Source: Spirosoma spitsbergense DSM 19989 (GTDB lineage: Bacteria > Bacteroidota > Bacteroidia > Cytophagales > Spirosomataceae). Taken from it: a stretch of 47,073 nucleotides of DNA. This document shows positions 17,921-26,613 of the stretch, piece after piece. Made by a program: the position numbers and the translations under genes. The stretch is taken from assembly GCF_000374085.1 (NCBI RefSeq), contig NZ_KB893577.1:1-47073 (forward strand). Direction: 5' to 3'. The notes below the pieces were generated by a model, which saw nothing but the letters and a program-made list of their open reading frames with translations, did not search any database and was not told where the DNA came from. Every line of letters starts with the position of its first letter. Position 1 is the first letter of the stretch.

Positions 17921-18451
17921 ATGGCAAAACAACGACAACGACTCGACAGCAACACTATTATTTCCATTACGGCCACCATCGTCAGCGTCTGTGCCCTTTT
18001 TTTATCAGTCTACCAGACCATGCTGTCCCGACAACAGCAAAGTACGTCTGTATGGCCAAAACTGGTCATTAGCAACGCCTATTTCAACGATGGCGACTTT
18101 TACTGGTTAGACATCCGTAACGTAGGCATCGGTCCGGCCATTATCAAAGACGTAACCATTGAGCAGGCGGGCAAACCGTACCAGAGCATGAACGAATATG
18201 TTACCTATGCTCTCACTACCAACGCAGTGAAAGACAGTACTTTTTCCCTGGATTACAGTGAGCTGGATGTGGAGGATGTAATTCCTCAGGGAGAAAAAAA
18301 ACGACTGATAGACGTAAAGGGTAAAGAAGCTACGCGGCTGTTTCTGGAGAAACGCAAACAATTCCGTCTGACGGTTACGTACGCGTCCATTTACGGCGAA
18401 GAATGGACCGTGCAGTACGGTCCGTTCGGGAAGGCTGCCAGTAAGAAGTAA
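17921..18451 (+). CDS. Hypothetical single-pass membrane protein
   Basis: 176 residues. One N-terminal membrane segment (TIISITATIVSVCALFLSVYQTML, about residues 12-36) after a basic start (MAKQRQRLDS), then a beta-rich domain (VWPKLVISNAYFNDGDFYWLDIRNVGIGPAIIKDVTI, ...FRLTVTYASIYGEEWTVQYG) that looks like an Ig-like fold. It resembles the many small bacterial proteins with a TM anchor and a domain containing an NxGxGPA motif; no function is known. Topology is probably N-in with the domain outside. It precedes the rhodanese gene by 38 bp and may be co-transcribed. Confidence 0.78.
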   Translation: MAKQRQRLDSNTIISITATIVSVCALFLSVYQTMLSRQQQSTSVWPKLVISNAYFNDGDFYWLDIRNVGIGPAIIKDVTIEQAGKPYQSMNEYVTYALTTNAVKDSTFSLDYSELDVEDVIPQGEKKRLIDVKGKEATRLFLEKRKQFRLTVTYASIYGEEWTVQYGPFGKAASKK

Positions 18452-18489
18452 TGACCAACCATTAGCCCCACAGGCCTGTTATTGATATA

Positions 18490-18789
18490 ATGACCTATAC
18501 CGACATCTCCCTTCCAGACGTTGAAGCCCTGCGCCAACAGCCCAACACCGCCGTGGTAGATGTGCGTGATGAGTGGGAATTTGACGAGTTCAATATTGGC
18601 GGGCTAAACATACCCCTGCCCGACATCCGCGCCCGAAAAGCCGAACTACTCCCTTACCAGTCCCTGATTGTGATCTGCACTAACGGCGTTCGAAGCCGGG
18701 TAGCGGCCAAGGATTTCCTGCGCCAGCCAGCGTTACAGAACAAGAGTATTTACCACCTGCACGGTGGCTTAGTGGAAGCGGTGGACTAA
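18490..18789 (+). CDS. Rhodanese-like domain protein
   Basis: A 99-residue single rhodanese domain: VVDVRDEWEFDEFNIGGLNIPL (the CH2A-like region), then the active-site loop ICTNGVRSRVAA with catalytic Cys63, and the C-terminal YHLHGGLVEAV. Such proteins carry sulfur as a persulfide. It is slightly compact but complete. The stop codon (18787-18789) overlaps the stop of the bestrophin gene on the other strand (18786-18788). Confidence 0.93.
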   Translation: MTYTDISLPDVEALRQQPNTAVVDVRDEWEFDEFNIGGLNIPLPDIRARKAELLPYQSLIVICTNGVRSRVAAKDFLRQPALQNKSIYHLHGGLVEAVD

Positions 18790-19718
18790 CTCACAACCGT
18801 AAAACCCGGTTTGGCTGCCTGCTTTTCGACGTGTGGCAGGGGGATCTGCAAAATATCGTGAACGTTAACCCGGATCAACTGCGATAACTGACTGAGTGGC
18901 AGATCGTTTCGTTCAAGCCCGAACGGGTCTTCAATCTCTTCGCCAATCATTTCCAGCCCAACCAGAATATACGATGTCAGTACCACGGCCGGAATGGTCA
19001 GATAGCCGTAAAAGTCAATGACGGTGAAGGGCAACACAGCCACATACAGCAAAATAAACAGTCGGATAAACAACTGGTACGAAAACGGAATTGGTGTACT
19101 TTTGATGCGTTCGCAGATACCACAAACGTCCATCAGGGTTGTCAGATACCCATTCACGTTGATGTGCTGCGAGTTAGACAGGTAGCCTTTTCGATAGAGG
19201 GTTTCGGTACGTATTCTGAGCTGGCTCGATACCCCGGCAGGCTTGTGATCAAACTCTTCCAGAGATTGATTTTCAGGCATTTCCTCCGTTTCTTCCAGAT
19301 CATCCAGCGTCTTCACATCGCGCAGATGATTGCGGAGGGCAAAAGGAAAATTTGCAATCGTTCGGGCAAAAAAGAGTCGATTCTCGGTATCGTCCGCCGG
19401 AAAAACGGCGTTGAAATAAATGGCTAAGTTTCGGCAGTTATTCACCAGAACGCCCCAGGTACGACGCCCTTCATAAAAGCGGTCGTAGGCGGTATTGGTG
19501 CGAAAGATCAGGAGTAAGCTTAACAGAATACCCATAGCTCCCCAAAAGGATGCGGGCGTATCTTTCAGCCGAAGGTCCACGTAGTTCAGTTCAACGACCG
19601 TGATTACCAGTACGTAGATGAATACGATGATTAATCGACGTACCAGCCTCCTTGCCGTAGGGCCGGTATGAAAGTGCCAGATAGCCGAGAACCAGTCTTT
19701 CTTTTTGTAAACAATCAT
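18786..19718 (-). CDS. Bestrophin-family anion channel protein
   Basis: A 310-residue membrane protein of the bestrophin / UPF0187 family. Landmarks are the N-terminal DWFSAIWHFHTGPTARRL, helix 2 FWGAMGILLSLLLIFRTNTAYDRFYEGRRTWG and the C-terminal EMIGEEIEDPFGLERNDLPL, the conserved acidic Ca-clasp-like region. Bacterial members are pentameric ion channels; Klebsiella bestrophin is cation-selective while animal ones pass chloride, so selectivity is open. It starts at ATG 19718 and ends tail-to-tail with the rhodanese gene. Confidence 0.93.
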   Translation of the reverse strand: MIVYKKKDWFSAIWHFHTGPTARRLVRRLIIVFIYVLVITVVELNYVDLRLKDTPASFWGAMGILLSLLLIFRTNTAYDRFYEGRRTWGVLVNNCRNLAIYFNAVFPADDTENRLFFARTIANFPFALRNHLRDVKTLDDLEETEEMPENQSLEEFDHKPAGVSSQLRIRTETLYRKGYLSNSQHINVNGYLTTLMDVCGICERIKSTPIPFSYQLFIRLFILLYVAVLPFTVIDFYGYLTIPAVVLTSYILVGLEMIGEEIEDPFGLERNDLPLSQLSQLIRVNVHDILQIPLPHVEKQAAKPGFTVVS

Positions 19719-19782
19719 AACCTTGCAATAAACTCAATTACTAACGGACTGTCCATACGCATTGTTCAGTGTAAGTATGTGT

Positions 19783-20577
19783 CTAAAGCATTTCACCGGC
19801 AAAAACCTGTCGGGCCGGTCCAATCAGGTAGATGTTATCAAAAGCACCATTGGGCAATGGATTAAACGACACCCGTAGATTACCACCCAGGGTTTTGATA
19901 ACGGTCGGACTATGAATACCCTCCTGCTGATAGGCCACCAGCGCAACCGCCGTTACGCCAGTGCCGCAGGAGTAGGTTTCATCTTCCACACCCCGCTCGT
20001 AAGTCCTGACATACAGCGTATTCCCGTCAAGTATCTGCACAAAGTTAACGTTTGTCCCCCCCGGCGAAAAACGGTCGTCGTGCCTTACTTTCCGCCCGTC
20101 GGCAACCACGTTCACCGCATCGGTATCGTCCAGATCAGTAACAAAGCGAACAACGTGCGGAGAGCCGGTATGCAGAAAGGACATGCCGCTTCGGTCTTCG
20201 ATACCCGATACGTCGCTCATTTTCAGAAATATTTCGTCCCCGTGTACTTCGGCCAGGTGTTCGCCATCAACAGCCCGGAATCGGGTTTTGTCGGTGAACA
20301 ACCCCAGGTCATGGGCAAACCGGACGATACACCGCCCGCCATTACCACACATGCTGCCTTCTGCACCGTCGGCATTGAAATACACCATCCGAAAATCATA
20401 GTCATCATCGTTCTGGAGCAGAATGAGCCCATCGGCTCCTATACCAAACCGTCGATGACAGATTTGCCTGATTAATTCCTGATTACCGGCAGGAAATGAC
20501 TTGTTCCGGCCAGGCCGGACCCGATCATCGATCATGACAAAATCGTTTCCTGTACCCTGATACTTGAAAAATTCCAT
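19783..20577 (-). CDS. dapF: Diaminopimelate epimerase
   Basis: A 264-residue cofactor-independent racemase converting LL- to meso-diaminopimelate for lysine and peptidoglycan synthesis. The two catalytic cysteines are present: Cys77 in SMCGNGGRC and Cys204 in SCGTGVTAVA. The N-terminal FFKYQGTGNDFVMIDD and GIGADGLILL motifs are standard. Reads leftward after rplS but is separated from it by a terminator, so it probably has its own promoter. Confidence 0.97.
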   Translation of the reverse strand: MEFFKYQGTGNDFVMIDDRVRPGRNKSFPAGNQELIRQICHRRFGIGADGLILLQNDDDYDFRMVYFNADGAEGSMCGNGGRCIVRFAHDLGLFTDKTRFRAVDGEHLAEVHGDEIFLKMSDVSGIEDRSGMSFLHTGSPHVVRFVTDLDDTDAVNVVADGRKVRHDDRFSPGGTNVNFVQILDGNTLYVRTYERGVEDETYSCGTGVTAVALVAYQQEGIHSPTVIKTLGGNLRVSFNPLPNGAFDNIYLIGPARQVFAGEML

Positions 20578-20654
20578 ACTGTCTGGTACGCATTGAAACG
20601 TACGTTTTATCCGTTGAAACCGGCCGGGCGGGATTACGTTCCCTGCCGACTAAC

Positions 20655-20682
20655 AAAAAAAGCCACCCTTTTGGGCAGCTTT
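20655..20682 (-). terminator. Intrinsic terminator of rplS
   Basis: On the minus strand AAAGCTGCCC (complement of 20673-20682), AAAA loop, GGGTGGCTTT (complement of 20659-20668), followed by further T residues down to 20655. It is a compact GC stem with a U tract, 25 bases after the rplS stop. Confidence 0.8.
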
Positions 20683-20706
20683 GATCTTTTTCTGACAGGC
20701 AGGAAA

Positions 20707-21087
20707 CTACGCTGCTGCTACTACCTTCGCCTTTGGCTTCCGCTCTTTAACACGAGCAGCTTTACCCTGACGGCCACGTAGATAAAACAGACGGGCCCGA
20801 CGGACTTTGCCCATACGAACTATCTCAACTTTGTCGACGTTGGGCGACAGCAGCGGGAAGATACGCTCGACACCAATGCCGTTCGATATCTTACGAACAG
20901 TAAAGGTTTCACCACCGCTGCTTGGATTCCGACGCTGAATAACCGTGCCCGTGAAGACCTGGATACGCTCTTTGTTTCCTTCGCGGATTTTAACGTGAAC
21001 GTTCACCGTATCACCCGCCCGGAATGTGGGCAACTCTGTGCGACGCTGCGCGTTGTCTGCCTCTACTAATTTTATTAACTCGCTCAT
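20707..21087 (-). CDS. rplS: 50S ribosomal protein L19
   Basis: A 126-residue L19 protein, part of the 30S-50S interface. The family pattern is intact: [55 protein letters not shown] and [22 protein letters not shown]. It has a short basic C-terminal tail ending in Ala. Single gene here, with its own terminator and a promoter pointing away from nnr. The start ATG is at 21087. Confidence 0.98.
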   Translation of the reverse strand: MSELIKLVEADNAQRRTELPTFRAGDTVNVHVKIREGNKERIQVFTGTVIQRRNPSSGGETFTVRKISNGIGVERIFPLLSPNVDKVEIVRMGKVRRARLFYLRGRQGKAARVKERKPKAKVVAAA

Positions 21088-21130
21088 GACCGTATATAAA
21101 TCGCCAGATAACTATTTGCGAAATGAGCCG

Positions 21131-21138
21131 CAAAGATA
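21131..21138 (-). promoter_or_regulatory. -7 element of rplS promoter
   Basis: The minus strand reads TATCTTTG, an exact TAnnTTTG match, 43 bases before the rplS ATG. A TTG lies 15 bases upstream (21154-21156), a little closer than the usual 17-23. Confidence 0.55.
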
Positions 21139-21161
21139 GTAAATTTCTCGGCGCAAGAAAA

Positions 21162-21169
21162 TACTTTTG
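21162..21169 (+). promoter_or_regulatory. -7 element of nnr promoter
   Basis: TACTTTTG matches TAnnTTTG exactly, 33 bases before the nnr ATG. No TTG at the usual upstream spacing. It is back-to-back with the rplS box, 23 bp apart. Confidence 0.55.
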
Positions 21170-21202
21170 TAAAATTACCTCGTTTAACCTGACACCAGGC
21201 CA

Positions 21203-22720
21203 ATGAAAATACTTAACGTTGATCAGATACGTGCCCTTGATCAGGCAACCATCGAAAAAGAACCCATCGCGCCCATCAATTTAATGGAGCGGGCAGCCCT
21301 TACGTTTGTAGACTGGCTGGCAGAGCATTTTCCCGTTACAACCCCCATCAAAGTTTTTTGCGGATTGGGCAACAATGGGGGGGATGGACTGGCCATTGCC
21401 CGACTGTTGCTGGAGCGGGAATACGCCATCGAGGTATGCGTTGTCCGCTACGCCCCCCGCGAATCCGATGACTTCATGCACAACCACCGGCGGCTCAAAC
21501 TCATCACCGAAACGATCCGGTATATCGAATCAGGCCAGGATATCCCGGCTCTTCGCCACAACGAGGTGGTTATCGATGCCATTCTGGGCTCGGGTCTGTC
21601 GCGCCCGGCCGATGGCATTGTTCAACAGGTGATCGAGCAGATCAACCGCTCACCGGCTACGGTTATTTCGGTTGATATTGCCAGTGGGTTATATACAGAC
21701 AAGCCCAATGCCCCGAACGATGTCATTATCGAACCCGATTACACAGTCACCTTTCAGTTGCCCAAACTGGCCTTCATGCTCCCCGATAATAGCCGCTACG
21801 TAGGTGACTGGCAGTTTGTTGATATTCGCCTGCACAAACGATTTATCGACAAGGCTCCTACCCCTTATTATTTTACGCAGGCGCAGGATGCCCGGCTGTT
21901 ACTAAAAAAAAGAAACCGTTACTCCAACAAAGGAACGTTTGGCCATGCGTTGCTATTGGTGGGTAGCTACGGGAAAATAGGAGCCGCTGTGCTGGCCGCG
22001 AAAGCCTGCCTACGGTCGGGGGTGGGGTTACTGACGGTGCAGGTTCCCCAGTGTGGATACACTATCCTGCAAACAGCGGTACCAGAAGCCATGTGCCTTC
22101 CCGACAGCCATCAGCATGTGCTAACCGGCAACCCGGAAACCAGTACGGGAAAAGCAGAAAGTCCTGACCTGGCCAGTTACGCTACTGTGGGTATTGGCCC
22201 CGGCATTGGCAAAGCACCCGAAACACTGGAGATGCTGAAGACACTACTGAACGGGTTGAAAAAACCCATGGTTATCGACGCTGACGCGCTGAACTTACTG
22301 GCCGAAAACCGCGAGTTGCTGAAGAAACTGCCCCCCGACAGCATACTGACTCCGCACCCCAAAGAGTTTGAGCGGTTAACAAACAAGTGGGATAACGATT
22401 ACCAGAAGCTGGATATGCTGCGGCAGTTTGCCCAGACCTATAAAATTGTCGTTGTACTGAAAGGAGCCCATACGGCCGTTGCTACGCCCGGTGGCGATAT
22501 TCATTTCAACTCAACGGGCAATCCGGGTCTGAGCACGGGCGGAACGGGGGATGTACTAACCGGTATACTGACGGCCCTGCTGGCCCAGGGCTATGACCCC
22601 ATTGAAGCGGCCGTGCTGGGTGTGTACGCACACGGACTGGCGGGTGATCGGGTAGCCGAACAACGCGGTCAAACCGGCATGATTGCCTCAGACGTCATCG
22701 AAGCGCTTCGGTGGGATTGA
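21203..22720 (+). CDS. nnr: Bifunctional NAD(P)HX epimerase / ADP-dependent NAD(P)HX dehydratase
   Basis: A 505-residue fusion repairing hydrated NADH/NADPH. The N-terminal YjeF_N epimerase domain (about residues 1-215) has LMERAALTFVDWL and GLGNNGGDGLAIARLL. The C-terminal YjeF_C ribokinase-like dehydratase domain (about 230-505) has NKGTFGHALLLVGSYGKIGAAVLAAKACLRSG, ILTPHPKEFERL and the catalytic NPGLSTGGTGDVLTGIL block. Normal length for the fused form. It starts at ATG 21203 and is divergent from rplS. A short GC hairpin follows the stop. Confidence 0.97.
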   Translation: MKILNVDQIRALDQATIEKEPIAPINLMERAALTFVDWLAEHFPVTTPIKVFCGLGNNGGDGLAIARLLLEREYAIEVCVVRYAPRESDDFMHNHRRLKLITETIRYIESGQDIPALRHNEVVIDAILGSGLSRPADGIVQQVIEQINRSPATVISVDIASGLYTDKPNAPNDVIIEPDYTVTFQLPKLAFMLPDNSRYVGDWQFVDIRLHKRFIDKAPTPYYFTQAQDARLLLKKRNRYSNKGTFGHALLLVGSYGKIGAAVLAAKACLRSGVGLLTVQVPQCGYTILQTAVPEAMCLPDSHQHVLTGNPETSTGKAESPDLASYATVGIGPGIGKAPETLEMLKTLLNGLKKPMVIDADALNLLAENRELLKKLPPDSILTPHPKEFERLTNKWDNDYQKLDMLRQFAQTYKIVVVLKGAHTAVATPGGDIHFNSTGNPGLSTGGTGDVLTGILTALLAQGYDPIEAAVLGVYAHGLAGDRVAEQRGQTGMIASDVIEALRWD

Positions 22721-22722
22721 AG

Positions 22723-22813
22723 CCGGGTGTAATTTCCCGGTTTTGACGTGTTGATTTTGGTCGGATAACGTATTTCTACGTGGCAAAGAAAACCGGGGTT
22801 TCTCCCCTGTTTT
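22723..22813 (+). terminator. Two small hairpins after nnr
   Basis: CCGGG (22723-22727) pairs with CCCGG (22736-22740) and is followed by TTTT; AAAAC-c-GGGG (22789-22798) pairs with CCCC-t-GTTTT (22804-22813) and is T-rich at its 3' side. The first is a weak intrinsic terminator for nnr; the second could end read-through or lie in the leader of the small ORF at 22869. Confidence 0.45.
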
Positions 22814-22868
22814 TGCAACAGGCCGTTCCCGAAATTTGTATCGGAACAAACACCCATATTGACACACC

Positions 22869-23030
22869 ATGAAATACGGAACGCATCGAGACTGGCAGCC
22901 TGAAAACCCTTCGCGCAGAGGCCGGTCTAACTTCGATTATACAACCGCTTTAGGTAGCCTGGCAGCCGCTTTGCTGGTGTATATTATCTACCATATTTAT
23001 CCGCTGGTATCGCAGGGTTTGCTGTGGTGA
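22869..23030 (+). CDS. Small single-pass membrane protein (53 residues)
   Basis: This short frame starts at ATG 22869 and ends at TGA 23030. The N-terminus is polar and basic (MKYGTHRDWQPENPSRRGRS), followed by one membrane segment (TALGSLAAALLVYIIYHIYP, about residues 26-45) and a short end LVSQGLLW. No family is recognised. Charge distribution (basic side before the helix) predicts N-in. It is bounded by hairpins upstream and by a strong foldback that begins right at its stop, which supports a real transcription unit. Confidence 0.55.
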   Translation: MKYGTHRDWQPENPSRRGRSNFDYTTALGSLAAALLVYIIYHIYPLVSQGLLW

Positions 23031-23106
23031 ACAACGAGAAAAGACGCTGGACGAAAGAATTTCTGTTGTAGAAATTGTCTTCAATCCAGCGTCTTTTCTC
23101 CGTTGT
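23031..23106. terminator. Long foldback between small ORF and feoB
   Basis: 23031-23051 pairs with 23085-23106 over 21 bp with a single bulged C (arms begin ACAACGAGAAAAGACG and end CGTCTTTTCTCCGTTGT). The loop itself has a secondary AATTTCT/AGAAATT stem. On the plus strand it is followed by TCTCTTTTT, so it should terminate the small ORF and, from the other side, feoB, whose stop is at 23114. Confidence 0.75.
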
Positions 23107-23113
23107 TCTCTTT

Positions 23114-25234
23114 TTATTTCATCAGTTGATAGGTAGCAAAAGCTGCGAGGTAGGCCAGAGCCATCATATACCCCAACTGAACAGCGGGCCATTTCCAGCT
23201 TTTTGTTTCGCGCTGCGTAGCGGCCAGAGTGCTCATGCACATCATAGCGAATACGTAGAACACCAGCAATGACCAGGCCAGCGCCGGGGTGTACATCGGT
23301 CCGCCAGTTGCCGGGTTCCGCTCCTGCCGGAGTCGCTCACGGATGGTTATACCGCCGTCATCTTCCCCGTCGCCCCCACCAATGCTGTAGATGGTCGACA
23401 TCGTCCCGACGAACACTTCGCGGGCCGCGAAAGAACTCAGCAGGGCAATACCAATTTTCCAGTCGTAACCCAGTGGCCGAATAGCGGGTTCGATAAAATG
23501 GCCAAACTGACCGGCGTAGGAGGCTTCCAGTCGTTCGGAAGCGATACGGTTCTGTAACGCATCGCCCGTCAGGGTGGCGCTTTGTTCACGCGCACGAGTC
23601 TCGGCCTGTTCCATCGAGTTGCCGGGTCCGTAGCTTGCCAGTACCCAAAGTACGATAGAGATTGCCAGGATAACCCGCCCCGCTTCCCAAACAAACGAAC
23701 GCACACTCTCCCACACCGTCAGGGCAACGTGGTTCCAGCGGGGTAGTTTAAAGGTGGGCAACTCCATAATAAAAAAGCTGGTCTCCTTGGTACGGAGGAA
23801 GAGTTTCAGGATAGCAGCAGACGCTATGGCACTGACCAAACCCAGCAGGTACAAACTCATCAGGGCCAGCCCCTGTAAGTTGAATAGTCCGAGAATACGA
23901 CGGTCTGGCACAACCAGCGCAATCAGAATAGTGTAAATCGGTAACCGGGCAGCACAGCTCATAAGGGGCGTTACCAGAATCGTGATGAGCCGGTCGCGCC
24001 GGGTGCCAATGCTTCGGGTAGCCATAATGGCCGGTACCGCACAGGCTACGCCCGAAATAAGGGGTACGACACTCCGTCCGTTCAGGCCAAACTTCCGCAT
24101 GATCCGGTCCATAATAACCATCACCCGAGCCATGTAACCCGATTCTTCGAGTAGCGCTATCAGCAAAAACAAAAAAGCGATCTGCGGTACAAAGACCAGC
24201 ACGCCCCCAATACCAGCCATTACCCCATCGGTAAGCAAATCAGTAAGAGGTCCGGCAGGCAGGTTTGTCTTCAGTTGCCCATTGAGCCAGGCTACGCCCG
24301 TATCGATGCCATCCATGAACGGTTGTGCCCAGGCAAAAATGGCCTGAAAAATCAGCAGCAGAACAAAGGCAAAAATAGTGTAGCCCCAAACCGGATGGAG
24401 TAGAAAACGATCCAGTTGCTGGCTCCAGGTTGGCGTATCGGCAGCATTTTGTTCCGTAACGGCCTCCGATACAATGGGAGCAATACGTTTGTAACGGGTA
24501 ATGGTTTCGTCGGCCTGAAACGTCTGTTCGCTAAACCCGTACCGGTCAATGAGGGTATCAAGCCCGACCCGCTGGGATTGATTCAGAAAGGAGAAACCGT
24601 CGTGCTGAATCAGGTACTGTAAGGCGAGGTAGTTACTATTGAGGGTGTAGTCTTTTCTTGTTTCCGCAATCAGTTCGGCAGCCCCGTCGGCAGGGTCGAA
24701 GAACAGGCTGGGCGGTAACACCGGCTCCTTCATTTGGCCCTGTACGGCCTGTTTGAGCTTATCCAGTCCTTCGCCGGTGCGGGCGTTGATCCGAACAATG
24801 GGGATGCCCAAACGCATAGCCAGTCGTACGGCATTGACATCTTTCCCCTGTTTCTGGGCGACATCGAGCATGTTAAGCGCCAGCACCGCAGGCACGCCCA
24901 AATCGGCGACCTGTGTAAACAGGAGCAGGTTCCGATGCAGATTGGATGCATCGACAACAACAATGGCAACATTGGGGTAATCGGGATGGGCGGGGTTAGC
25001 CAGAATATCGGTTACGACCTGCTCATCCAGCGACTTGGGGTAAATGGAATAGACACCAGGGAGATCAACGACAGTAGCAGAAGTCTGGGCATCCAGAGGC
25101 CACGTACCGGATTTCTTATCTACCGTGACACCGGGAAAGTTACCCGTTTTCTGACGCAGGCCGGTCAGTTGATTGAACAGCGACGATTTACCGGCGTTCG
25201 GGTTGCCGATAAGGGCAATGATGGGGGCACTCAA
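23114..25234 (-). CDS. feoB: Ferrous iron transporter FeoB
   Basis: A 706-residue inner-membrane Fe(II) importer. The N-terminal G domain has G1 IALIGNPNAGKSSLFNQL (residues 6-23), the FPGVTVDKK switch, G3 VVDLPGVYSI and G4 LNMLD. The membrane part carries the two Gate motifs (IPQIAFLFLLIALLEESGYMARV... and MSCAARLPIYTILIALVVP) with the conserved CA-P and Cys residues, plus the ALLSSFAAREVFVGTMSTIY block. FeoA is encoded 59 bp upstream in the same direction, forming a feoAB operon without feoC. Confidence 0.97.
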   Translation of the reverse strand: MSAPIIALIGNPNAGKSSLFNQLTGLRQKTGNFPGVTVDKKSGTWPLDAQTSATVVDLPGVYSIYPKSLDEQVVTDILANPAHPDYPNVAIVVVDASNLHRNLLLFTQVADLGVPAVLALNMLDVAQKQGKDVNAVRLAMRLGIPIVRINARTGEGLDKLKQAVQGQMKEPVLPPSLFFDPADGAAELIAETRKDYTLNSNYLALQYLIQHDGFSFLNQSQRVGLDTLIDRYGFSEQTFQADETITRYKRIAPIVSEAVTEQNAADTPTWSQQLDRFLLHPVWGYTIFAFVLLLIFQAIFAWAQPFMDGIDTGVAWLNGQLKTNLPAGPLTDLLTDGVMAGIGGVLVFVPQIAFLFLLIALLEESGYMARVMVIMDRIMRKFGLNGRSVVPLISGVACAVPAIMATRSIGTRRDRLITILVTPLMSCAARLPIYTILIALVVPDRRILGLFNLQGLALMSLYLLGLVSAIASAAILKLFLRTKETSFFIMELPTFKLPRWNHVALTVWESVRSFVWEAGRVILAISIVLWVLASYGPGNSMEQAETRAREQSATLTGDALQNRIASERLEASYAGQFGHFIEPAIRPLGYDWKIGIALLSSFAAREVFVGTMSTIYSIGGGDGEDDGGITIRERLRQERNPATGGPMYTPALAWSLLVFYVFAMMCMSTLAATQRETKSWKWPAVQLGYMMALAYLAAFATYQLMK

Positions 25235-25293
25235 CTATGTATGATTTGTGATCGCGGTTTGTGGCGAACGAATCATTACCACAAACCAGCAAA

Positions 25294-25518
25294 CTATTCG
25301 ACAAGCATGGTGGACGCTTCGGATTTACGCATGGCCAGACAGTATCCGCCTACCTTCAGGCAAATAGGGTCGCCGAGCGGGGCTTTGCTGTGAAGGCATA
25401 CTTCAGCACCGGGCAAGCAGCCCATTTCGAGCAATTTTAACGACATCAACTGATTGTTGAACGACTGAATGGTGGCTCGTTCTCCAATTTTCAGGTCAGC
25501 TACGCTACGTTTGCTCAT
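25294..25518 (-). CDS. feoA: FeoA domain protein
   Basis: A 74-residue SH3-like FeoA: DLKIGERATIQSF, LKLLEMGCLPGAEVCLHSKAPLGDPICLKVGGYCLAMRKSEA. It has the family's LxxMGxxPG and GDPxxxxxxG.xxALR patterns. It acts as a small cytoplasmic partner of FeoB and is translated from the same leftward transcript. Confidence 0.95.
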   Translation of the reverse strand: MSKRSVADLKIGERATIQSFNNQLMSLKLLEMGCLPGAEVCLHSKAPLGDPICLKVGGYCLAMRKSEASTMLVE

Positions 25519-25573
25519 GGCCCTGGTGCCGGTTTGAAGCGGCTGTTTTTATTTAGATTCAATTTAATTAACG

Positions 25574-25604
25574 CAAGATTACAACGGAAAGTTTTTCTAT
25601 GCAA
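25574..25604 (-). promoter_or_regulatory. Candidate feoAB promoter
   Basis: On the minus strand TTG (25602-25604), 20 bases, then TAATCTTG (25574-25581), one mismatch to TAnnTTTG. The predicted start is near 25568, leaving about 50 bases before the feoA ATG. No Fur box could be confirmed by eye. Confidence 0.42.
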
Positions 25605-25797
25605 GAACGATTTGTAAAAATACCAACGCCCCTGGTCTGGTCCATTCAGGCAATGATCACCGGTCACGGATATTTAAACCTGTGGCTAATAACTTCTTAG
25701 TTACCGGACGCTGATACTAGTCACACCCTGCCGGGCATTCCAGGCAGGGCCACTCCTGGTCGGTAATTACAGAAGGAAACTATTGATCCCTTCCCCG

Positions 25798-26571
25798 TTA
25801 TTTCAGCAAATCCCAGGCAAACCGCAGAATAGTGGCGGCAATGACGACTAGAAAGAATACCCGGATAAAGCGATTGCCTTTCAGGATAGCCAGCCGTGCT
25901 CCCAGAAACGCCCCCGACAGATTGGCCACTGCCATAGGGAAAGCAAACGCGTACAGAATGTAGCCTTTGTTGGCAAAAAACAGCGTGCAGGATAGATTCG
26001 TAGCCGCATTGACCAGTTTGGCGTAGGCGCTTGCCTTCAGAAAATCGAAGCCAATCAGGGTGATAAAACCCAGCACCAGAAAACTTCCGGTTCCCGGCCC
26101 AAAAAAGCCATCGTAGAACCCAATCAAGCCCCCCATCAGCCACATCCGTACGCGTTGCTGCTCCGCCGTGACAAGCCGTTGCGACACCTGCCCGAATCCC
26201 TTTTGGGTGAGCGTATAGATAAATACCGCGATCAGAATAACCAGTGCGAATGGCTTCATAAAACTATTCGGTACTCGTGTCAGCGTCCAGGCACCTGCCC
26301 AGGAGGCAACAAAGGCGATAGCCATCATTGGGGCAATGAACTTCCCCACTACCACCACACGTCGGCTGTACTGAAACGCCCCCATCAGACTGCCGCCCAG
26401 CGAAGGAATTTTAGTCGTTCCGATGAGCGTCGGGACAGGATATTGCGGCAGGGTGAACAGAATGGCCGGTGTTTGAATCAACCCACCCCCGCCAATAATG
26501 GCATCGATAAAACCCGCCAGAAATGAGAATCCGCAGAGAATAAAAACAGAATGATAATCCATGAAGCGCAT
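25798..26571 (-). CDS. TauE/SafE-family permease (TSUP)
   Basis: About 257 residues with seven to eight hydrophobic segments. The family's repeated motif is visible: FLAGFIDAIIGGGGLIQTPAIL near the N-terminus and FYDGFFGPGTGSFLVLGFI at mid-protein. TSUP proteins move sulfite, sulfonate or other organic anions; the substrate is unknown. The start may be ATG 26571 or the ATG three codons later (26562); the TAGTTTTG box at 26579-26586 leaves almost no leader for the first. It is divergent from ccmB. Confidence 0.92.
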   Translation of the reverse strand: MRFMDYHSVFILCGFSFLAGFIDAIIGGGGLIQTPAILFTLPQYPVPTLIGTTKIPSLGGSLMGAFQYSRRVVVVGKFIAPMMAIAFVASWAGAWTLTRVPNSFMKPFALVILIAVFIYTLTQKGFGQVSQRLVTAEQQRVRMWLMGGLIGFYDGFFGPGTGSFLVLGFITLIGFDFLKASAYAKLVNAATNLSCTLFFANKGYILYAFAFPMAVANLSGAFLGARLAILKGNRFIRVFFLVVIAATILRFAWDLLK

Positions 26572-26578
26572 TAGAACA

Positions 26579-26586
26579 CAAAACTA
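26579..26586 (-). promoter_or_regulatory. -7 element of TauE/SafE gene
   Basis: The minus strand reads TAGTTTTG, an exact TAnnTTTG match, 7 bases upstream of the first possible ATG, implying a nearly leaderless message or use of the ATG at 26562. No TTG at the usual -33 position. Confidence 0.45.
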
Positions 26587-26613
26587 TTTCTTTTTCGCGT
26601 CGGCAGCGCACCG

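Noticed and set aside
24734..25393. Plus-strand open frame of 219 codons across feoB/feoA
   Set aside because: Covers the FeoB G-domain and FeoA on the other strand; a shadow.
25726..25749. CCCTGCC/GGCAGGG hairpin as TauE terminator
   Set aside because: A perfect 7-bp stem, but no T tract follows on the minus strand and it is about 50 bp past the stop; too weak to list as a terminator.
25721..26143. Minus-strand frame of 140 codons at the end of the TauE/SafE gene
   Set aside because: It overlaps the permease gene in another frame; only the permease frame shows membrane segments and family motifs.
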